A stretch of 64,000 nucleotides of DNA from the NCBI RefSeq assembly GCF_003285015.1, contig NZ_QMFB01000008.1:242170-306169 (forward strand), in the 5' to 3' direction. Of this stretch, positions 1 to 9,247 are shown piece by piece. The first letter of the stretch is position 1; each line of letters begins with the position of its first letter. A model generated the notes under the pieces. The model saw nothing but the letters and a program-made list of their open reading frames with translations. It ran no database searches and was not told where the DNA came from. Origin of the DNA: Paenibacillus contaminans. Lineage in GTDB: Bacteria; Bacillota; Bacilli; Paenibacillales; NBRC-103111. A program made the position numbers and the translations under genes.

Positions 1-6
1 TCGAAG

Positions 7-717
7 TCAGGAATGCCGCAAGGCGGTCTCCTTTTCCCGAATCCATGCGGCAGCTACCTTCTTGTCCAGGTATTTCGCCCACTCGGCCGGCGTCATATGC
101 TCTTCGTTCTTCTGGTTCAGATCGATATCGGGATGATCAAGCAGAAGCCTCACGATGTTCAGGTCGTCATCATACTGAATCGCAAAATGAATGGGGCTGA
201 CGACATCGCCTCCCGCGATTTCCGCTTTTTCGTTCGGATTCGCGCCTTTCCCCAGCAGGTATTCCACCTTCTTGTCATTTCTAGCGCCGATCGCCTGTAC
301 GAGCAGCGTAGCGCCGTCCCGCGTTTTTACATGAAGGCTTGTCCGGCTGTCCTCCCCGAATACTTCCAGCATATCCGAGCTTCTGGCCAAAAAAACGGCG
401 GCTTGACCGGTGTCGTCGAGCGTATTCGGATCGGCTCCTTGCTTGAGCAGCATTTGGACTAGTTCAAGATCTTCCTTGTGGGGAAAATGATAAATATGCC
501 ACTGGCCCAATACGCCGATTAAAACCTCGTTTATCTCCTGCGCCCCTATCGACTCCAGAACGTTATGAGCCTCCGCGATATTGGATTCGGACGCTAACTC
601 AAGCAGTTTTTCGCTGATTTCCCAGGGTCCAGGCTCTTGCTTATCCGTATCGCCGGGGCTGCTTTCGCAAGCCGTAACGAGCATGGCGACAAGCAATACA
701 AACAATAGCTTCTTCAA
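7..717 (-). CDS. Ankyrin-repeat lipoprotein
   Basis: Predicted membrane-anchored lipoprotein of about 236 residues. The TTG at 717 is chosen because GAGGAGG lies 8 nt upstream. It begins LKKLLFVLLVAMLVTAC, a type II signal peptide whose lipobox LVTAC places the lipidated cysteine at residue 17. After a short polar linker there are ankyrin-like helical hairpins, for example LVQMLLKQGADPNTLDDTG, VEYLLGKGANPNEK and VRLLLDHPDIDLN. Ankyrin repeats bind protein partners, so an extracytoplasmic scaffold or inhibitor role is possible, but no substrate can be named. The stop codon is at 7-9, so the gene is complete although it touches the window edge. Family and location are well supported; function is unknown. 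Confidence 0.85.
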   Translation of the reverse strand: MKKLLFVLLVAMLVTACESSPGDTDKQEPGPWEISEKLLELASESNIAEAHNVLESIGAQEINEVLIGVLGQWHIYHFPHKEDLELVQMLLKQGADPNTLDDTGQAAVFLARSSDMLEVFGEDSRTSLHVKTRDGATLLVQAIGARNDKKVEYLLGKGANPNEKAEIAGGDVVSPIHFAIQYDDDLNIVRLLLDHPDIDLNQKNEEHMTPAEWAKYLDKKVAAAWIREKETALRHS

Positions 718-801
718 GGATTGCTCCTCCTCGATCAATCGCCGATCAGTACGGCAATAAAGTTATTCATGGTGCTGCAGAGGCCTGTTTGCGGCATCGG
801 T

Positions 802-1584
802 CTAGCCGTCAAGCCGTTCCAGCAGCTCGGCAAGGTCGCGGCAAACGAGCTCCGGCCGGAATCCGGTTTCTGCGATCTGCGCATCGACGTTGGCGGATGT
901 GGCTACGCCGGTTTGCACAAGCGCGGTTCGGCATCCGGCCGCAATGCCTCCTCCGATATCGGTGCGCAAATTATCGCCGACCGCCCAAATATCGCCGGCA
1001 GGCAATCCGAGCCGTTCGACGGCGTAGCGCATAATGATCGGGGACGGCTTGCCGATGACGACGGGCTCGATCTGCGTCGCCATGCGAATGGCCGCGCCCA
1101 AAGAGCCTGCGCCGGGGCTTAAGCCATGCGCGCCCGGAAGCAGGTGATCGGGATTCGTCATGATAAATCCGGCTCCAGCCGCAATGTGGCGTACGGCGGC
1201 TTCCAGCTTGGCGTACGTAAACTCGCGGTCGATGCCCTGCACGACGAAGTCCGGATCGCGCTCGACAAGCTCGAGTCCGACTTCGGTCAGCGCCTGCCGC
1301 AGACCGGCTTCGCCGATCGCAAACACGCGGCTGCCATCCTGCCGCTCCGCTATGTAAGATGCGGCCGCTTGTGCGGAGCTCAGTACATATTCGGCATCGG
1401 CGTCAATACCGACGATATCGCGAATATGCGCCGCTACCTGCTCCGGCGTCCGGGACGAATTGTTCGTAACGTACAGATAAGGCCAGCCGCGTTCCTCCAA
1501 AGCTTTTATGAAAGATGCCGCATGGGGTATTTGCCTTGTCCCCGCGTACATCGTTCCGTCCAAATCGATCAAAAATCCCGGCAT
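802..1584 (-). CDS. HAD superfamily phosphatase, NagD/YutF type (HAD-IIA)
   Basis: Cytosolic phosphatase of about 260 residues, the usual length for the HAD-IIA family (TIGR01457, YutF-like). All four HAD motifs are visible: DLDGTM near the N-terminus (nucleophile and acid/base aspartates), TNNSS (motif II), the lysine of IGKPSP (motif III) and GDNLRTD (motif IV, Mg binding). The insertion between motifs II and III is the C2 cap typical of this class. Relatives dephosphorylate small sugar phosphates or nucleotides; the substrate here is not predictable. A TTG directly precedes the chosen ATG, and GGAGG lies 9 nt upstream of the ATG. It lies upstream of the ankyrin lipoprotein on the same strand with about 80 nt between them, so co-transcription is possible. 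Confidence 0.9.
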   Translation of the reverse strand: MPGFLIDLDGTMYAGTRQIPHAASFIKALEERGWPYLYVTNNSSRTPEQVAAHIRDIVGIDADAEYVLSSAQAAASYIAERQDGSRVFAIGEAGLRQALTEVGLELVERDPDFVVQGIDREFTYAKLEAAVRHIAAGAGFIMTNPDHLLPGAHGLSPGAGSLGAAIRMATQIEPVVIGKPSPIIMRYAVERLGLPAGDIWAVGDNLRTDIGGGIAAGCRTALVQTGVATSANVDAQIAETGFRPELVCRDLAELLERLDG

Positions 1585-1811
1585 CAAACCGCTCCTCCCC
1601 TCATGAAGCTTGACATGGCTGCATGAACAGCATTTTACACGAAGCGCGCAAGGAACTCCATACTTTATGGGAAACTGGAAGCAAAAATCAGCGGAGTTGC
1701 TTGCAAAAGCTTCATGCCTAACCTTATGAGGGTTGCATAGAAGCAGGATTAATGACCGACGTACCTCCGGAATCGAATATCATTTGCGCAAATCGGGTAT
1801 CGATCGGATGA

Positions 1812-1840
1812 TTGACGGTGTTACATTCGGATTGTACCAT
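1812..1840 (+). promoter_or_regulatory. Candidate sigma-A promoter for sensor kinase A
   Basis: TTGACG, a 17-bp spacer and TACCAT sit 40 nt before the kinase start at 1881. The -35 is good and the -10 is two bases from consensus. The rest of 1585-1880 shows no gene or other clear signal. Confidence 0.4.
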
Positions 1841-1880
1841 GGATACAAAATCAAATGATCGTCCGGGAGGAGATTAGAAG

Positions 1881-3638
1881 GTGGATGCCGGATATGCCCG
1901 CGTATTCAAAAGGTTCTTTTACAAGAAACCGCGTTCGCTGAAAAAAAGCTTGACGGTCGTTTTGCTGCTTAGTACGGTTGTCCCCATCGTGCTAATGGGC
2001 ATCGGCTCCTATTATGTCATCTATTCCATACTGGACAATAAAATAGCGAACGGCGTTCAAAGCACGCTGCGTCAAGTCCGTTCGAATATCGAGAAAACGT
2101 ACGCAAACCTCAATTACGTGTCGCAACAGCTTTCCTCCAACGATCTGCAGCTGTACTTTCAATCCGAGGATACGATGGAACGTTACATGCTCAGTCAGAC
2201 CGTGTTTAAAACCCTCGATCTTGTCAATTTTACAAATCCCGATACAGGATTGTTTTATTATTACACGCAGCCGGGCAATGACATTTATTTTCAAAATCAG
2301 TCGGTTTTGCCGAACCAAGGCGTTGAGCAGTTGCCGGAATTATCTTATGTAAAAGGGGTTGCATTTTATGGGCCGCATGCGTCGCTCTCCGGTCGAAGCG
2401 GCTATGTGTTTTCCTTGTCCCGCCCTATAAACATTCCGAAGCGGTCGAATGTATATAGCTACGTGGAGACGAATAACGAGCTTTATGGAAGGCTGCTAAA
2501 CAGCGAGCAGTATGGGTTGAAAATGTTCCACTTGCTCGCGGACGCCAAGGGAAAGGTCGTTTTCAGTCAGGATGAGACGGTGTTTCCGGGCGGAACGGTG
2601 CTGCCTGTCGATTTCGGCGGACGTGAGTATACACAGGCAAACGGCTATTATATGTTTCGCGAATACAGCGAGGAGCAGGGGTGGTTTGTGTATTCGCTGG
2701 TCGATCAGCAAGCGTTTCGCGCCGAGATGAAAAGCTGGCTCTTGATCAGTATGATGATTGCGGTCGTTTCGCTGCTTTTTAGCGGGGTGCTCGGCTGGTC
2801 GATTTGGAAAATGGTTTACAAGCCGCTTGCCAAACTGAACGGCGAAATTCACAAAGTGAAAGCAAGCCGCAGCCATGAGGATGTGCCGAACGGGCGAAAA
2901 ATCGTACTGACGCGAATATCGGAGTTTGACGAGGTCTTGCTGCAGTTTCAGGACATGCGGGTTCGGATCAGCATGCTGCTGACGGAGCTTATGCAGAAAG
3001 AGGAGGACAAGCGGTATTTGGAGGTTGAAAAGCTGGTGGCGCAGATCAATCCCCATTTTCTATACAATACGCTTAATACGGTACAGTGGCTGGCCAAATC
3101 GAACGGCCAAGAGGAGATCGTCAATTTAATTGCCGTATTTACGCGTCTGATGCGGTACAATCTCGGCAAAGAAGGCGGACTGGTGAAGCTGAGCAATGAG
3201 ATCGATGCGCTCAAGGATTATGTGAAGCTGCAGCAAATTCGCTATAACTACGAGTTTACGGTCGACATTCATGCCGATCCGGCTGCATTGGACGTGCCGG
3301 TTCCGAGATTCCTGCTGCAGCCGCTTATTGAAAATGCGCTTTATCACGGACAGTCGGAGGCAGGCAGCTCGATCCGGCTTTCGATAACGATCGTCGAAAA
3401 CGGCTCGATTCTTGTACAAGTGCAGGATAACGGCCCCGGCATAAGCGAGGAGCAGATCGAGAAGCTGTTCCGGCAAATTCCGGAGCGGGAAAAAGTCGGC
3501 ATGGGCATCGGACTGTCTTACGTGAACACGATGCTGCGGATGCATTACGGGGAAGAGGCGAGACTTCAGGTTGAGAGCCGCCCGCATGAAGGAACGACAA
3601 TCCGGTTCCTTATCCCGATGAGGTTGAAGGAGGCGTAA
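1881..3638 (+). CDS. YesM-type sensor histidine kinase (locus A)
   Basis: Membrane sensor kinase of 585 residues that should phosphorylate the response regulator encoded immediately downstream. Order: transmembrane helix about 24-45, an extracytoplasmic sensor region of about 240 residues (Cache-like), a second helix about 285-308, HAMP linker, His_kinase domain (PF06580) with the phosphoacceptor in QINPHFLYN (His392), then HATPase_c with N-box QPLIENALYHG near 480, DNGPG near 515 and GMGIGLSYV. This layout is the YesM class that regulates sugar-uptake genes in Paenibacillus and Bacillus. The GTG start has GGGAGGAG 8 nt upstream. The stop codon is 1 nt from the regulator start, so the two are translationally coupled. 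The ligand is unknown, presumably linked to the solute carried by the downstream ABC importer. Confidence 0.93.
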   Translation: MDAGYARVFKRFFYKKPRSLKKSLTVVLLLSTVVPIVLMGIGSYYVIYSILDNKIANGVQSTLRQVRSNIEKTYANLNYVSQQLSSNDLQLYFQSEDTMERYMLSQTVFKTLDLVNFTNPDTGLFYYYTQPGNDIYFQNQSVLPNQGVEQLPELSYVKGVAFYGPHASLSGRSGYVFSLSRPINIPKRSNVYSYVETNNELYGRLLNSEQYGLKMFHLLADAKGKVVFSQDETVFPGGTVLPVDFGGREYTQANGYYMFREYSEEQGWFVYSLVDQQAFRAEMKSWLLISMMIAVVSLLFSGVLGWSIWKMVYKPLAKLNGEIHKVKASRSHEDVPNGRKIVLTRISEFDEVLLQFQDMRVRISMLLTELMQKEEDKRYLEVEKLVAQINPHFLYNTLNTVQWLAKSNGQEEIVNLIAVFTRLMRYNLGKEGGLVKLSNEIDALKDYVKLQQIRYNYEFTVDIHADPAALDVPVPRFLLQPLIENALYHGQSEAGSSIRLSITIVENGSILVQVQDNGPGISEEQIEKLFRQIPEREKVGMGIGLSYVNTMLRMHYGEEARLQVESRPHEGTTIRFLIPMRLKEA

Positions 3639-3639
3639 T

Positions 3640-4692
3640 ATGATAAACGCAATCGTCGTTGAGGACGAATATTTTGTCCGAGTCGGTTTTATAGCCGCGA
3701 TGCCGTGGGAGCAATTCGACATTCGGATCGTCGGCGAGGCCGGCAACGGGAAGAAAGCGATCGAATTGCTGGAGCAGATGGAGGTCGATCTTGTCATTAC
3801 CGATCTGGCAATGCCCGTCATGAACGGATTCGATCTTATGCGGCATGTGCGGGAGCATTATCCGAATGTGCATCTTGTGGTGCTGACTTGTCATGAAGAT
3901 TTTAAATACATTCAAGACGCCATGCGCTGCGGCGCGCTGGATTACATTGTGAAAACGGAAATCGAAGGCGACAATATGCAGGAATCGCTGCGGCGAATCC
4001 TGCAGAATATCCGGAAAATCAGCGGAGCGAACCGTTCGTCTGCGGCCGAATCCGTCGAATGGGATGAGGAAGACGAGCGGAGGCTGCAGCGGCATGCAAG
4101 CAATTGGCTTCCCCTCCATTGGGTCGCTAGCGAGGCGGAGTATGCCGATTTATGCGGACAATTGGAGGATATAAACCCGCCGATACCGGCTTTGCGCCAA
4201 ACGCTGCTCGATTTGCTGGCGGAATGGAATCGGAAAGCGGAGGTTTTCCAGCTGCGCGAATGGACGAAAAAGGCCGAACGGATTCAATCCTGGGACGATT
4301 GGGAGTCGTTCATAGCCGATTTTCGCTTATTGCTTCGTCAATCGATGCCGATTGCCAAATATCCCGAGGACGTCATTGTTCGAATATTGCAAGCGAAGGA
4401 AACGATGGAAAGCGAGATGGACGCCAAAATATCGCAAAGCTACTTCGCTATAGAACTGAAGATGAGCAGGGGGTATTTCGGCAAAGCCTTCAAGGATATT
4501 GTGGGCGAGCAATTCAACGACTATTTGAAGGCGCTGCGTATCGCTCGGGCGAAGGAGCTGCTGGCTCGGACGGCGAAGCCGATCGCGGCCATCGCCGAAG
4601 AATGCGGCTTCCTGGACCATCGTTATTTCAGCAGGCAGTTCCGCGAGGAAACGGGATTGCTCCCGTCGGAGTTTCGAAGCCGTCCTCTGTAA
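3640..4692 (+). CDS. YesN-type response regulator, receiver plus AraC HTH (locus A)
   Basis: DNA-binding response regulator of 350 residues. The receiver domain has the acidic pair in VVEDE and the phosphoacceptor Asp55 in LVITDLAMPVMNG. A middle linker of about 120 residues is followed by a C-terminal AraC-type double helix-turn-helix, with SYFAIELKMSRGYFGKAF as the first HTH and IAAIAEECGFLDHRYFSRQF as the second. It is paired with the YesM-type kinase that ends 1 nt upstream. It most likely activates the lipoprotein-permease operon starting at 4880, whose TATAAT lacks a good -35 element, as expected of an activator-dependent promoter. Confidence 0.93.
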   Translation: MINAIVVEDEYFVRVGFIAAMPWEQFDIRIVGEAGNGKKAIELLEQMEVDLVITDLAMPVMNGFDLMRHVREHYPNVHLVVLTCHEDFKYIQDAMRCGALDYIVKTEIEGDNMQESLRRILQNIRKISGANRSSAAESVEWDEEDERRLQRHASNWLPLHWVASEAEYADLCGQLEDINPPIPALRQTLLDLLAEWNRKAEVFQLREWTKKAERIQSWDDWESFIADFRLLLRQSMPIAKYPEDVIVRILQAKETMESEMDAKISQSYFAIELKMSRGYFGKAFKDIVGEQFNDYLKALRIARAKELLARTAKPIAAIAEECGFLDHRYFSRQFREETGLLPSEFRSRPL

Positions 4693-4791
4693 GGAAACGG
4701 GAACCGGTGCTCTGCAAAAGATAGAGGGTGAAAATTGCTGCCGGCAGGTTAGGAAATTGGCGTAAAAATTAAAACAATTTTCTACATTGCT

Positions 4792-4836
4792 GAAACCGTT
4801 TCTCCCTCACGGGTCGCAAAACAAGGCCTTTATAAT
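4792..4836 (+). promoter_or_regulatory. Likely activator-dependent promoter of ABC operon A with weak cre-like palindrome
   Basis: TATAAT at 4831-4836 has no recognisable -35 at 17 bp, which fits YesN-type activation. GAAACCGTTTC at 4792-4802 is an interrupted palindrome resembling part of a CcpA cre site, but its 3' side matches poorly. Confidence 0.35.
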
Positions 4837-4879
4837 AGGAGCGTACATCATACATTGCGATATCGGAGGGGTGTTTTAC

Positions 4880-6553
4880 ATGAAGAAACGGAAAGGCAGT
4901 CTGGTCATCATGCTTGCCGGCGTACTTCTCGTCCTCACAGCGTGCAGCGGGAACAAGGAAGCCGCATCCCCGGAGACGCCGGACGGAGCGAAACAGGGTT
5001 CTCAAGCTAGCGCCAAGGATCCGTTCGGCAAATACGAGTCACCGGTCACATTGAATATCGGTTATTCCATACCCGATGGGATCAAGTGGCCGGAGGGCGA
5101 GCTGGTGGACAACGAGTATACCAAGTTATACGAAGAGAAGTTCAATATCAAGTTCAAGCATGCTTTCGAAGTGCCGAGCGCCGGGTATGAGCAGAAGGTG
5201 AATTTGCTTATTTCCAGCAATGACATTCCCGACGTGCTACTCGTCAACGAAGCGCAATACAAGCTTCTTGCCGAATCGGATATGCTGGAAGATTTGACGA
5301 AAGTATATGAGGACTACGCTTCTCCCACGTTAAAGAAACTGTATGGCGATTTCGGTCCGGAATTCATGCGGAAGGTTACGTATAACAATAAACTGCTTGC
5401 CCTGCCGTCAACCGTACCCGCGCGCGATAACGACAGCGTCGTCTGGATTCGCCGCGATTGGTTGAAGAACGTTAACATGGAGCTGCCCGATGTCATTACG
5501 ATGGCCGACTTGGAGAAAGCAGCCAAGGCGTTCATCGAGAACGATCCCGACCAGAACGGGAAAAAAGATACTTACGGCATTCAGAGCACCTCTAACTTTG
5601 TGACGAATTCGATGGCTTATAACTCGCTCGACTTGCTGTTTGCCGCAAATCAATCGTTTCCGAAAATTTGGCGGAAAGATGCAAGCGGCAACATCGTATA
5701 CGGCTCGCTGCAGCCGGAAACGAAACAAGCGCTGGCCAATATCCGCGACTTGTATGCAAAAGGCTTGATCGATAAAGAGTTCGGCACGATCAAACCCGAG
5801 CAATTCACCAAAGACATATACGCCGGCAAAGCCGGCATCGTATTCGGGCAATCGTATGCGCCTATCGCATTCCCCGATTCGGTTAAGAACGATCCCAAAA
5901 CGGATTGGAACGCGCATATTCTCGTCGCCTCCGACGGCAAGTATTATTCCAGGCAGCCTAACCCGCTAGGGAAAGTCATCGCTATCAAAAAAGGCGTGAA
6001 AAACCCGGAAGCCGTCGTTAAAGTGGTCAACCTGATGGCGGAGATGGACAATCGCAAGCAGGGAGCTCCTGCCGTATATACGAATAAGACAGGCTTCACT
6101 TGGACCGTTCGTCCGATTCAAGTGCAAATACGCGAGCGGTCGACATTCAGCGATCGGATTAAAAACTTGCAGGCGACCGCCGCCGGCACTTACAAGCGGG
6201 AGGATTTGCCGCCGAACGACATCGACATATTCGATAATTACAAGAAAGGCTACGAGGCGTTAAAAGCCCAGCCGTCCGCATGGGCGTTCGTCATCTACAT
6301 GTTTAACGGCGGCAAAGTCGTCTTGAGTCCTCTTACGATGGAAGTGTATAACGAGTACTACGGAATCACTAAGGGAATGGAGACGAAATGGGCGAATTTG
6401 ACCAAGCTTGAGAATGAAGCGTTCATGCGCATCATCATCGGTGACAAGCCGCTCGATTATTTCGAAACGTTCGTCGACGAGTGGAAAAAACAGGGCGGCG
6501 ACCAAATCACGAAGGAAGTTGCCGAAGAAATCAAGCGCCTAAGCGGCAAGTGA
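4880..6553 (+). CDS. Extracellular solute-binding lipoprotein, LplA-like (locus A)
   Basis: Substrate-capturing component of a carbohydrate ABC importer, 557 residues, anchored outside the membrane. The ATG at 4880 follows GGAGGGG and opens a lipoprotein signal, MKKRKGSLVIMLAGVLL, with lipobox LTAC. The longer upstream reading frame lacks a ribosome site. The mature part is the large two-lobed class 1 fold; EYTKLYEEKFNIKFKH near the N-terminus and the repeated D/N-rich turn NDPDQNGKKDTYG are typical of LplA/YtcQ-like proteins. Two permeases follow directly. No cognate ATPase gene is present, as is usual for this class, which shares an MsmX-type ATPase. The ligand is unknown. Confidence 0.92.
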   Translation: MKKRKGSLVIMLAGVLLVLTACSGNKEAASPETPDGAKQGSQASAKDPFGKYESPVTLNIGYSIPDGIKWPEGELVDNEYTKLYEEKFNIKFKHAFEVPSAGYEQKVNLLISSNDIPDVLLVNEAQYKLLAESDMLEDLTKVYEDYASPTLKKLYGDFGPEFMRKVTYNNKLLALPSTVPARDNDSVVWIRRDWLKNVNMELPDVITMADLEKAAKAFIENDPDQNGKKDTYGIQSTSNFVTNSMAYNSLDLLFAANQSFPKIWRKDASGNIVYGSLQPETKQALANIRDLYAKGLIDKEFGTIKPEQFTKDIYAGKAGIVFGQSYAPIAFPDSVKNDPKTDWNAHILVASDGKYYSRQPNPLGKVIAIKKGVKNPEAVVKVVNLMAEMDNRKQGAPAVYTNKTGFTWTVRPIQVQIRERSTFSDRIKNLQATAAGTYKREDLPPNDIDIFDNYKKGYEALKAQPSAWAFVIYMFNGGKVVLSPLTMEVYNEYYGITKGMETKWANLTKLENEAFMRIIIGDKPLDYFETFVDEWKKQGGDQITKEVAEEIKRLSGK

Positions 6554-6575
6554 CGGCTGGAACGGAGAGAGGCGC

Positions 6576-7466
6576 ATGAACAATAAAGGTACCCAAATTA
6601 ATTATCACCTGATGATGCTGCCGGGGATGATCATCCTTGCCGTATTCAGCTTTTACCCGATGCTCGGATCGGTCATCGCTTTCAAGAAGTATTTGCCTGC
6701 CAAAGGCATCTGGGGCTCGCCTTGGGTAGGACTCGACAATGTCAGCTATTTGTTTCAAATATCCGACAGCAAAATCATTTTGTACAATACGCTTTTCATC
6801 GCAGTTTTGAAAATGATCGCCAACATTATCGTTCCGCTCGCCTTCGCGCTGCTGCTCAATGAAGCCAGAGTGCGAATCATCAAGCGGTGGGTGCAGACGA
6901 TCGTATACTTGCCGCATTTCATGTCCTGGGTGCTGCTCTCGGTCATTATGCTGAACATTCTTTCGCTTAAAGGCGTTGTCAATCAATTTTTAGGTTTGTT
7001 CGGCATCGAGCCGATCTTGTTTCTCGGCAGCAACCAATGGTTCCCGGCCGTTCTTGTCGTCAGCGACATCTGGAAGGAATTCGGCTTCGCCGCCATCATT
7101 TATTTGGCCGCACTAACGGCTATAAACCCTTCCTTGTACGAAGCCGCGGAGATCGACGGCGCCTCCAGATGGATCAAACTGACGAACATCACATTGCCGA
7201 GCATTTTGCCGACAATCGTTCTCTTATCCACGCTCGGTCTCGGTCATATCCTTGACGCCGGCTTCGAACAAATTTTGAATCTGTACAATCCGCTTGTCTA
7301 TCAATCGGGAGATGTAATCGATACTTACGTTTACCGCGTCGGATTGGTTCAGTCGCAATATGGCATTGCCAGTGCGGTCGGCTTGATGAAATCGGTTGTC
7401 AGCTTTGTCCTGATCGTCATTTCTTACCAACTCGCAGCGCGCTTTGCGAACTACCGGATTTTCTAA
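6576..7466 (+). CDS. ABC sugar permease, LplB type (locus A)
   Basis: Integral membrane permease of 296 residues with six predicted helices. The cytoplasmic EAA loop that docks on the ATPase is EAAEIDGASRWIKLTNITLP, and the C-terminal ANYRIF ending is typical of LplB proteins. ATG at 6576 follows GGAGAGAGGCGC. It forms a heterodimer with the next gene and imports the solute delivered by the lipoprotein encoded upstream. It lies 22 nt after that lipoprotein in the same operon. A clear paralog is encoded at 34606-35496 in locus B. Confidence 0.93.
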   Translation: MNNKGTQINYHLMMLPGMIILAVFSFYPMLGSVIAFKKYLPAKGIWGSPWVGLDNVSYLFQISDSKIILYNTLFIAVLKMIANIIVPLAFALLLNEARVRIIKRWVQTIVYLPHFMSWVLLSVIMLNILSLKGVVNQFLGLFGIEPILFLGSNQWFPAVLVVSDIWKEFGFAAIIYLAALTAINPSLYEAAEIDGASRWIKLTNITLPSILPTIVLLSTLGLGHILDAGFEQILNLYNPLVYQSGDVIDTYVYRVGLVQSQYGIASAVGLMKSVVSFVLIVISYQLAARFANYRIF

Positions 7467-7482
7467 AGGGGAGGTAACGGAT

Positions 7483-8373
7483 TTGCACGTTTACGGCAAA
7501 AGTAAAACAACCAGAATGACCGATCTTCTCATTCATCTTGTGCTTATCGCCATTGCCTTTATGTCGCTGTTTCCTATATTGAACGCGTTTGCGAGTTCGT
7601 TCAGCGGCAGAGCGGCGGTTGGAGCGATGAAAGTGACCGTTTTTCCGATCGATTTCACGCTTTCCAACTATAAGGCGATTATGGAAGACAAGCAGTTTTT
7701 CGTTTCCTTCGGCGTTTCGATTCAAAGGGTGCTGCTCGGCGGGCTGCTTCAATTCGTTCTGACGGTTATGCTCGCCTATCCTTTATCGAGGGAGAGGGCC
7801 AGGTTCAAAGGACGGGATATCTACATGTGGGCGCTCGTTATCGCGATGCTGTTTAACGGCGGTTTGATCCCATGGTATATAACGGTGAAGTCGGTCGGGC
7901 TGCTCGATACGATGTGGGCGTTGGTGCTGCCGAAAGCGGTTCCGGTGTTTAACGTCATCCTGCTTATGAATTTCATGCGAAACTTGCCTAAGGAGCTGGA
8001 TGAAGCCGCAGAGATGGACGGAGCCGGCCCCTGGTATAAGATGATCATGCTTTATATTCCGCTGTCGCTTCCGGCGCTTGCGACCGTCACGCTGTTCAGC
8101 TTCGTCGGCCACTGGAACGCCTTTTTCGACGGGCTTCTGCTTATTCACAGCACGGAGAAGCTGCCGCTGCAAACGTACATCAACCTGTTTATGGTGCAAA
8201 ATATGCAAACCGAGAGCATCGATCCGGAGCAGATGGAGCTTATGCTGCGAATGTCGGACCAAGGCTTGAACGCCGCTAAAGTGATGCTGAGCATGCTGCC
8301 GCTCTTGCTGTTATATCCGATCCTGCAGCGTTTCTTCATACATGGCATCGTGCTGGGATCGGTAAAAGAATAG
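7483..8373 (+). CDS. ABC sugar permease, LplC/YtcP type (locus A)
   Basis: Second permease of the importer, about 296 residues with six predicted helices. The TTG at 7483 is preferred because GGGGAGG ends 8 nt upstream; the frame is open further upstream into the preceding gene but has no ribosome site there. The EAA loop reads EAAEMDGAGPWYKMIMLYIP, and the protein ends with HGIVLGSVKE, a hallmark of the LplC/YtcP family. It follows the LplB-type permease by 16 nt and precedes a metallophosphoesterase by 19 nt, so it sits inside one operon. Confidence 0.92.
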   Translation: MHVYGKSKTTRMTDLLIHLVLIAIAFMSLFPILNAFASSFSGRAAVGAMKVTVFPIDFTLSNYKAIMEDKQFFVSFGVSIQRVLLGGLLQFVLTVMLAYPLSRERARFKGRDIYMWALVIAMLFNGGLIPWYITVKSVGLLDTMWALVLPKAVPVFNVILLMNFMRNLPKELDEAAEMDGAGPWYKMIMLYIPLSLPALATVTLFSFVGHWNAFFDGLLLIHSTEKLPLQTYINLFMVQNMQTESIDPEQMELMLRMSDQGLNAAKVMLSMLPLLLLYPILQRFFIHGIVLGSVKE

Positions 8374-8392
8374 CCATGAGGAGTGGAGAACA

Positions 8393-9220
8393 ATGTTGAA
8401 GCAAACCGATATGTCCGTGTATTGGATAACGGACGTGCATTTGAAGGACCATGTAACCGGGCGGCCGGAAGCTGAGGGAGCCGTTTACGGAGAGCGCCAT
8501 TTTTATGCGTCGCTCGACAAGCTGCGGCAAAGCGTCGATATTGTCAACATAGAGAAGCCGGATCTCGTCGTTTGTACGGGCGATGTAATCGAAGTCAAGC
8601 AGTCTCTGGGTTCGTTCGTAGAGCAATGGGATCGAATGGAAGCGCCTAAAGCGTTCGTTCTGGGGAATCACGACTTGGAAGCGGGTTATGATGCGGTCGT
8701 GAACGAGATGGGCTATCAGGACAGACTTGAAATCGCCGGAAGCCGGTTCAACTGTTCGTTCGTCTTGCGCAACGACGAATTCGGCATCCGCTGCATCGTT
8801 CTGGATACGTACGTCGGCGAAGACGGCAAGCATCGTTATGGGACTTGTGAAGGCACGATCGGAGCACAAGCTTTTGAATGGCTGGAGCAAGAAATGACGG
8901 CATGCCCGGAATCGGTCATCCTGCTGTTCTCCCATAACGGGATCGAGGGGCCGGAGGAGTATTTCGACCGGCGGCATGCCGCGCAATTCCGCGAGCTGGC
9001 CCGCCGCGTCACAACAAATGGCAAAAAGCTGTATAACTTGGCCGGTCACCACCATGTGCATCCTCATCCGGAGGTGAAGCAAGTGCTGCCGCATTATACG
9101 TTTGTGAACGGCGTTGCCATGATTGCCGGAACATGCTCTGCGGTTAACGTCCTGACGATACAAAAAGACGGGACGCTGCATATCGGCTCCAAGGAAGTCA
9201 AGTATCCGTACCCGGAGTAA
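8393..9220 (+). CDS. Calcineurin-like metallophosphoesterase in ABC operon A
   Basis: Predicted cytosolic metal-dependent phosphoesterase of 275 residues. The family metal-binding motifs occur in order: DVH near residue 12, GDVIE, GNHDLE, SHNG and GHHHVHPH. There is no signal peptide. GAGGAGTGGAGAAC supplies the ribosome site. Its place behind the two permeases, with a histidine phosphatase next, suggests the imported solute, or a metabolite derived from it, is a phosphodiester or phosphorylated sugar. That link is inference from gene order. Family is certain, substrate unknown. Confidence 0.88.
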   Translation: MLKQTDMSVYWITDVHLKDHVTGRPEAEGAVYGERHFYASLDKLRQSVDIVNIEKPDLVVCTGDVIEVKQSLGSFVEQWDRMEAPKAFVLGNHDLEAGYDAVVNEMGYQDRLEIAGSRFNCSFVLRNDEFGIRCIVLDTYVGEDGKHRYGTCEGTIGAQAFEWLEQEMTACPESVILLFSHNGIEGPEEYFDRRHAAQFRELARRVTTNGKKLYNLAGHHHVHPHPEVKQVLPHYTFVNGVAMIAGTCSAVNVLTIQKDGTLHIGSKEVKYPYPE

Positions 9221-9247
9221 ATCAAACCAGATAAGGAGTTCCATTCG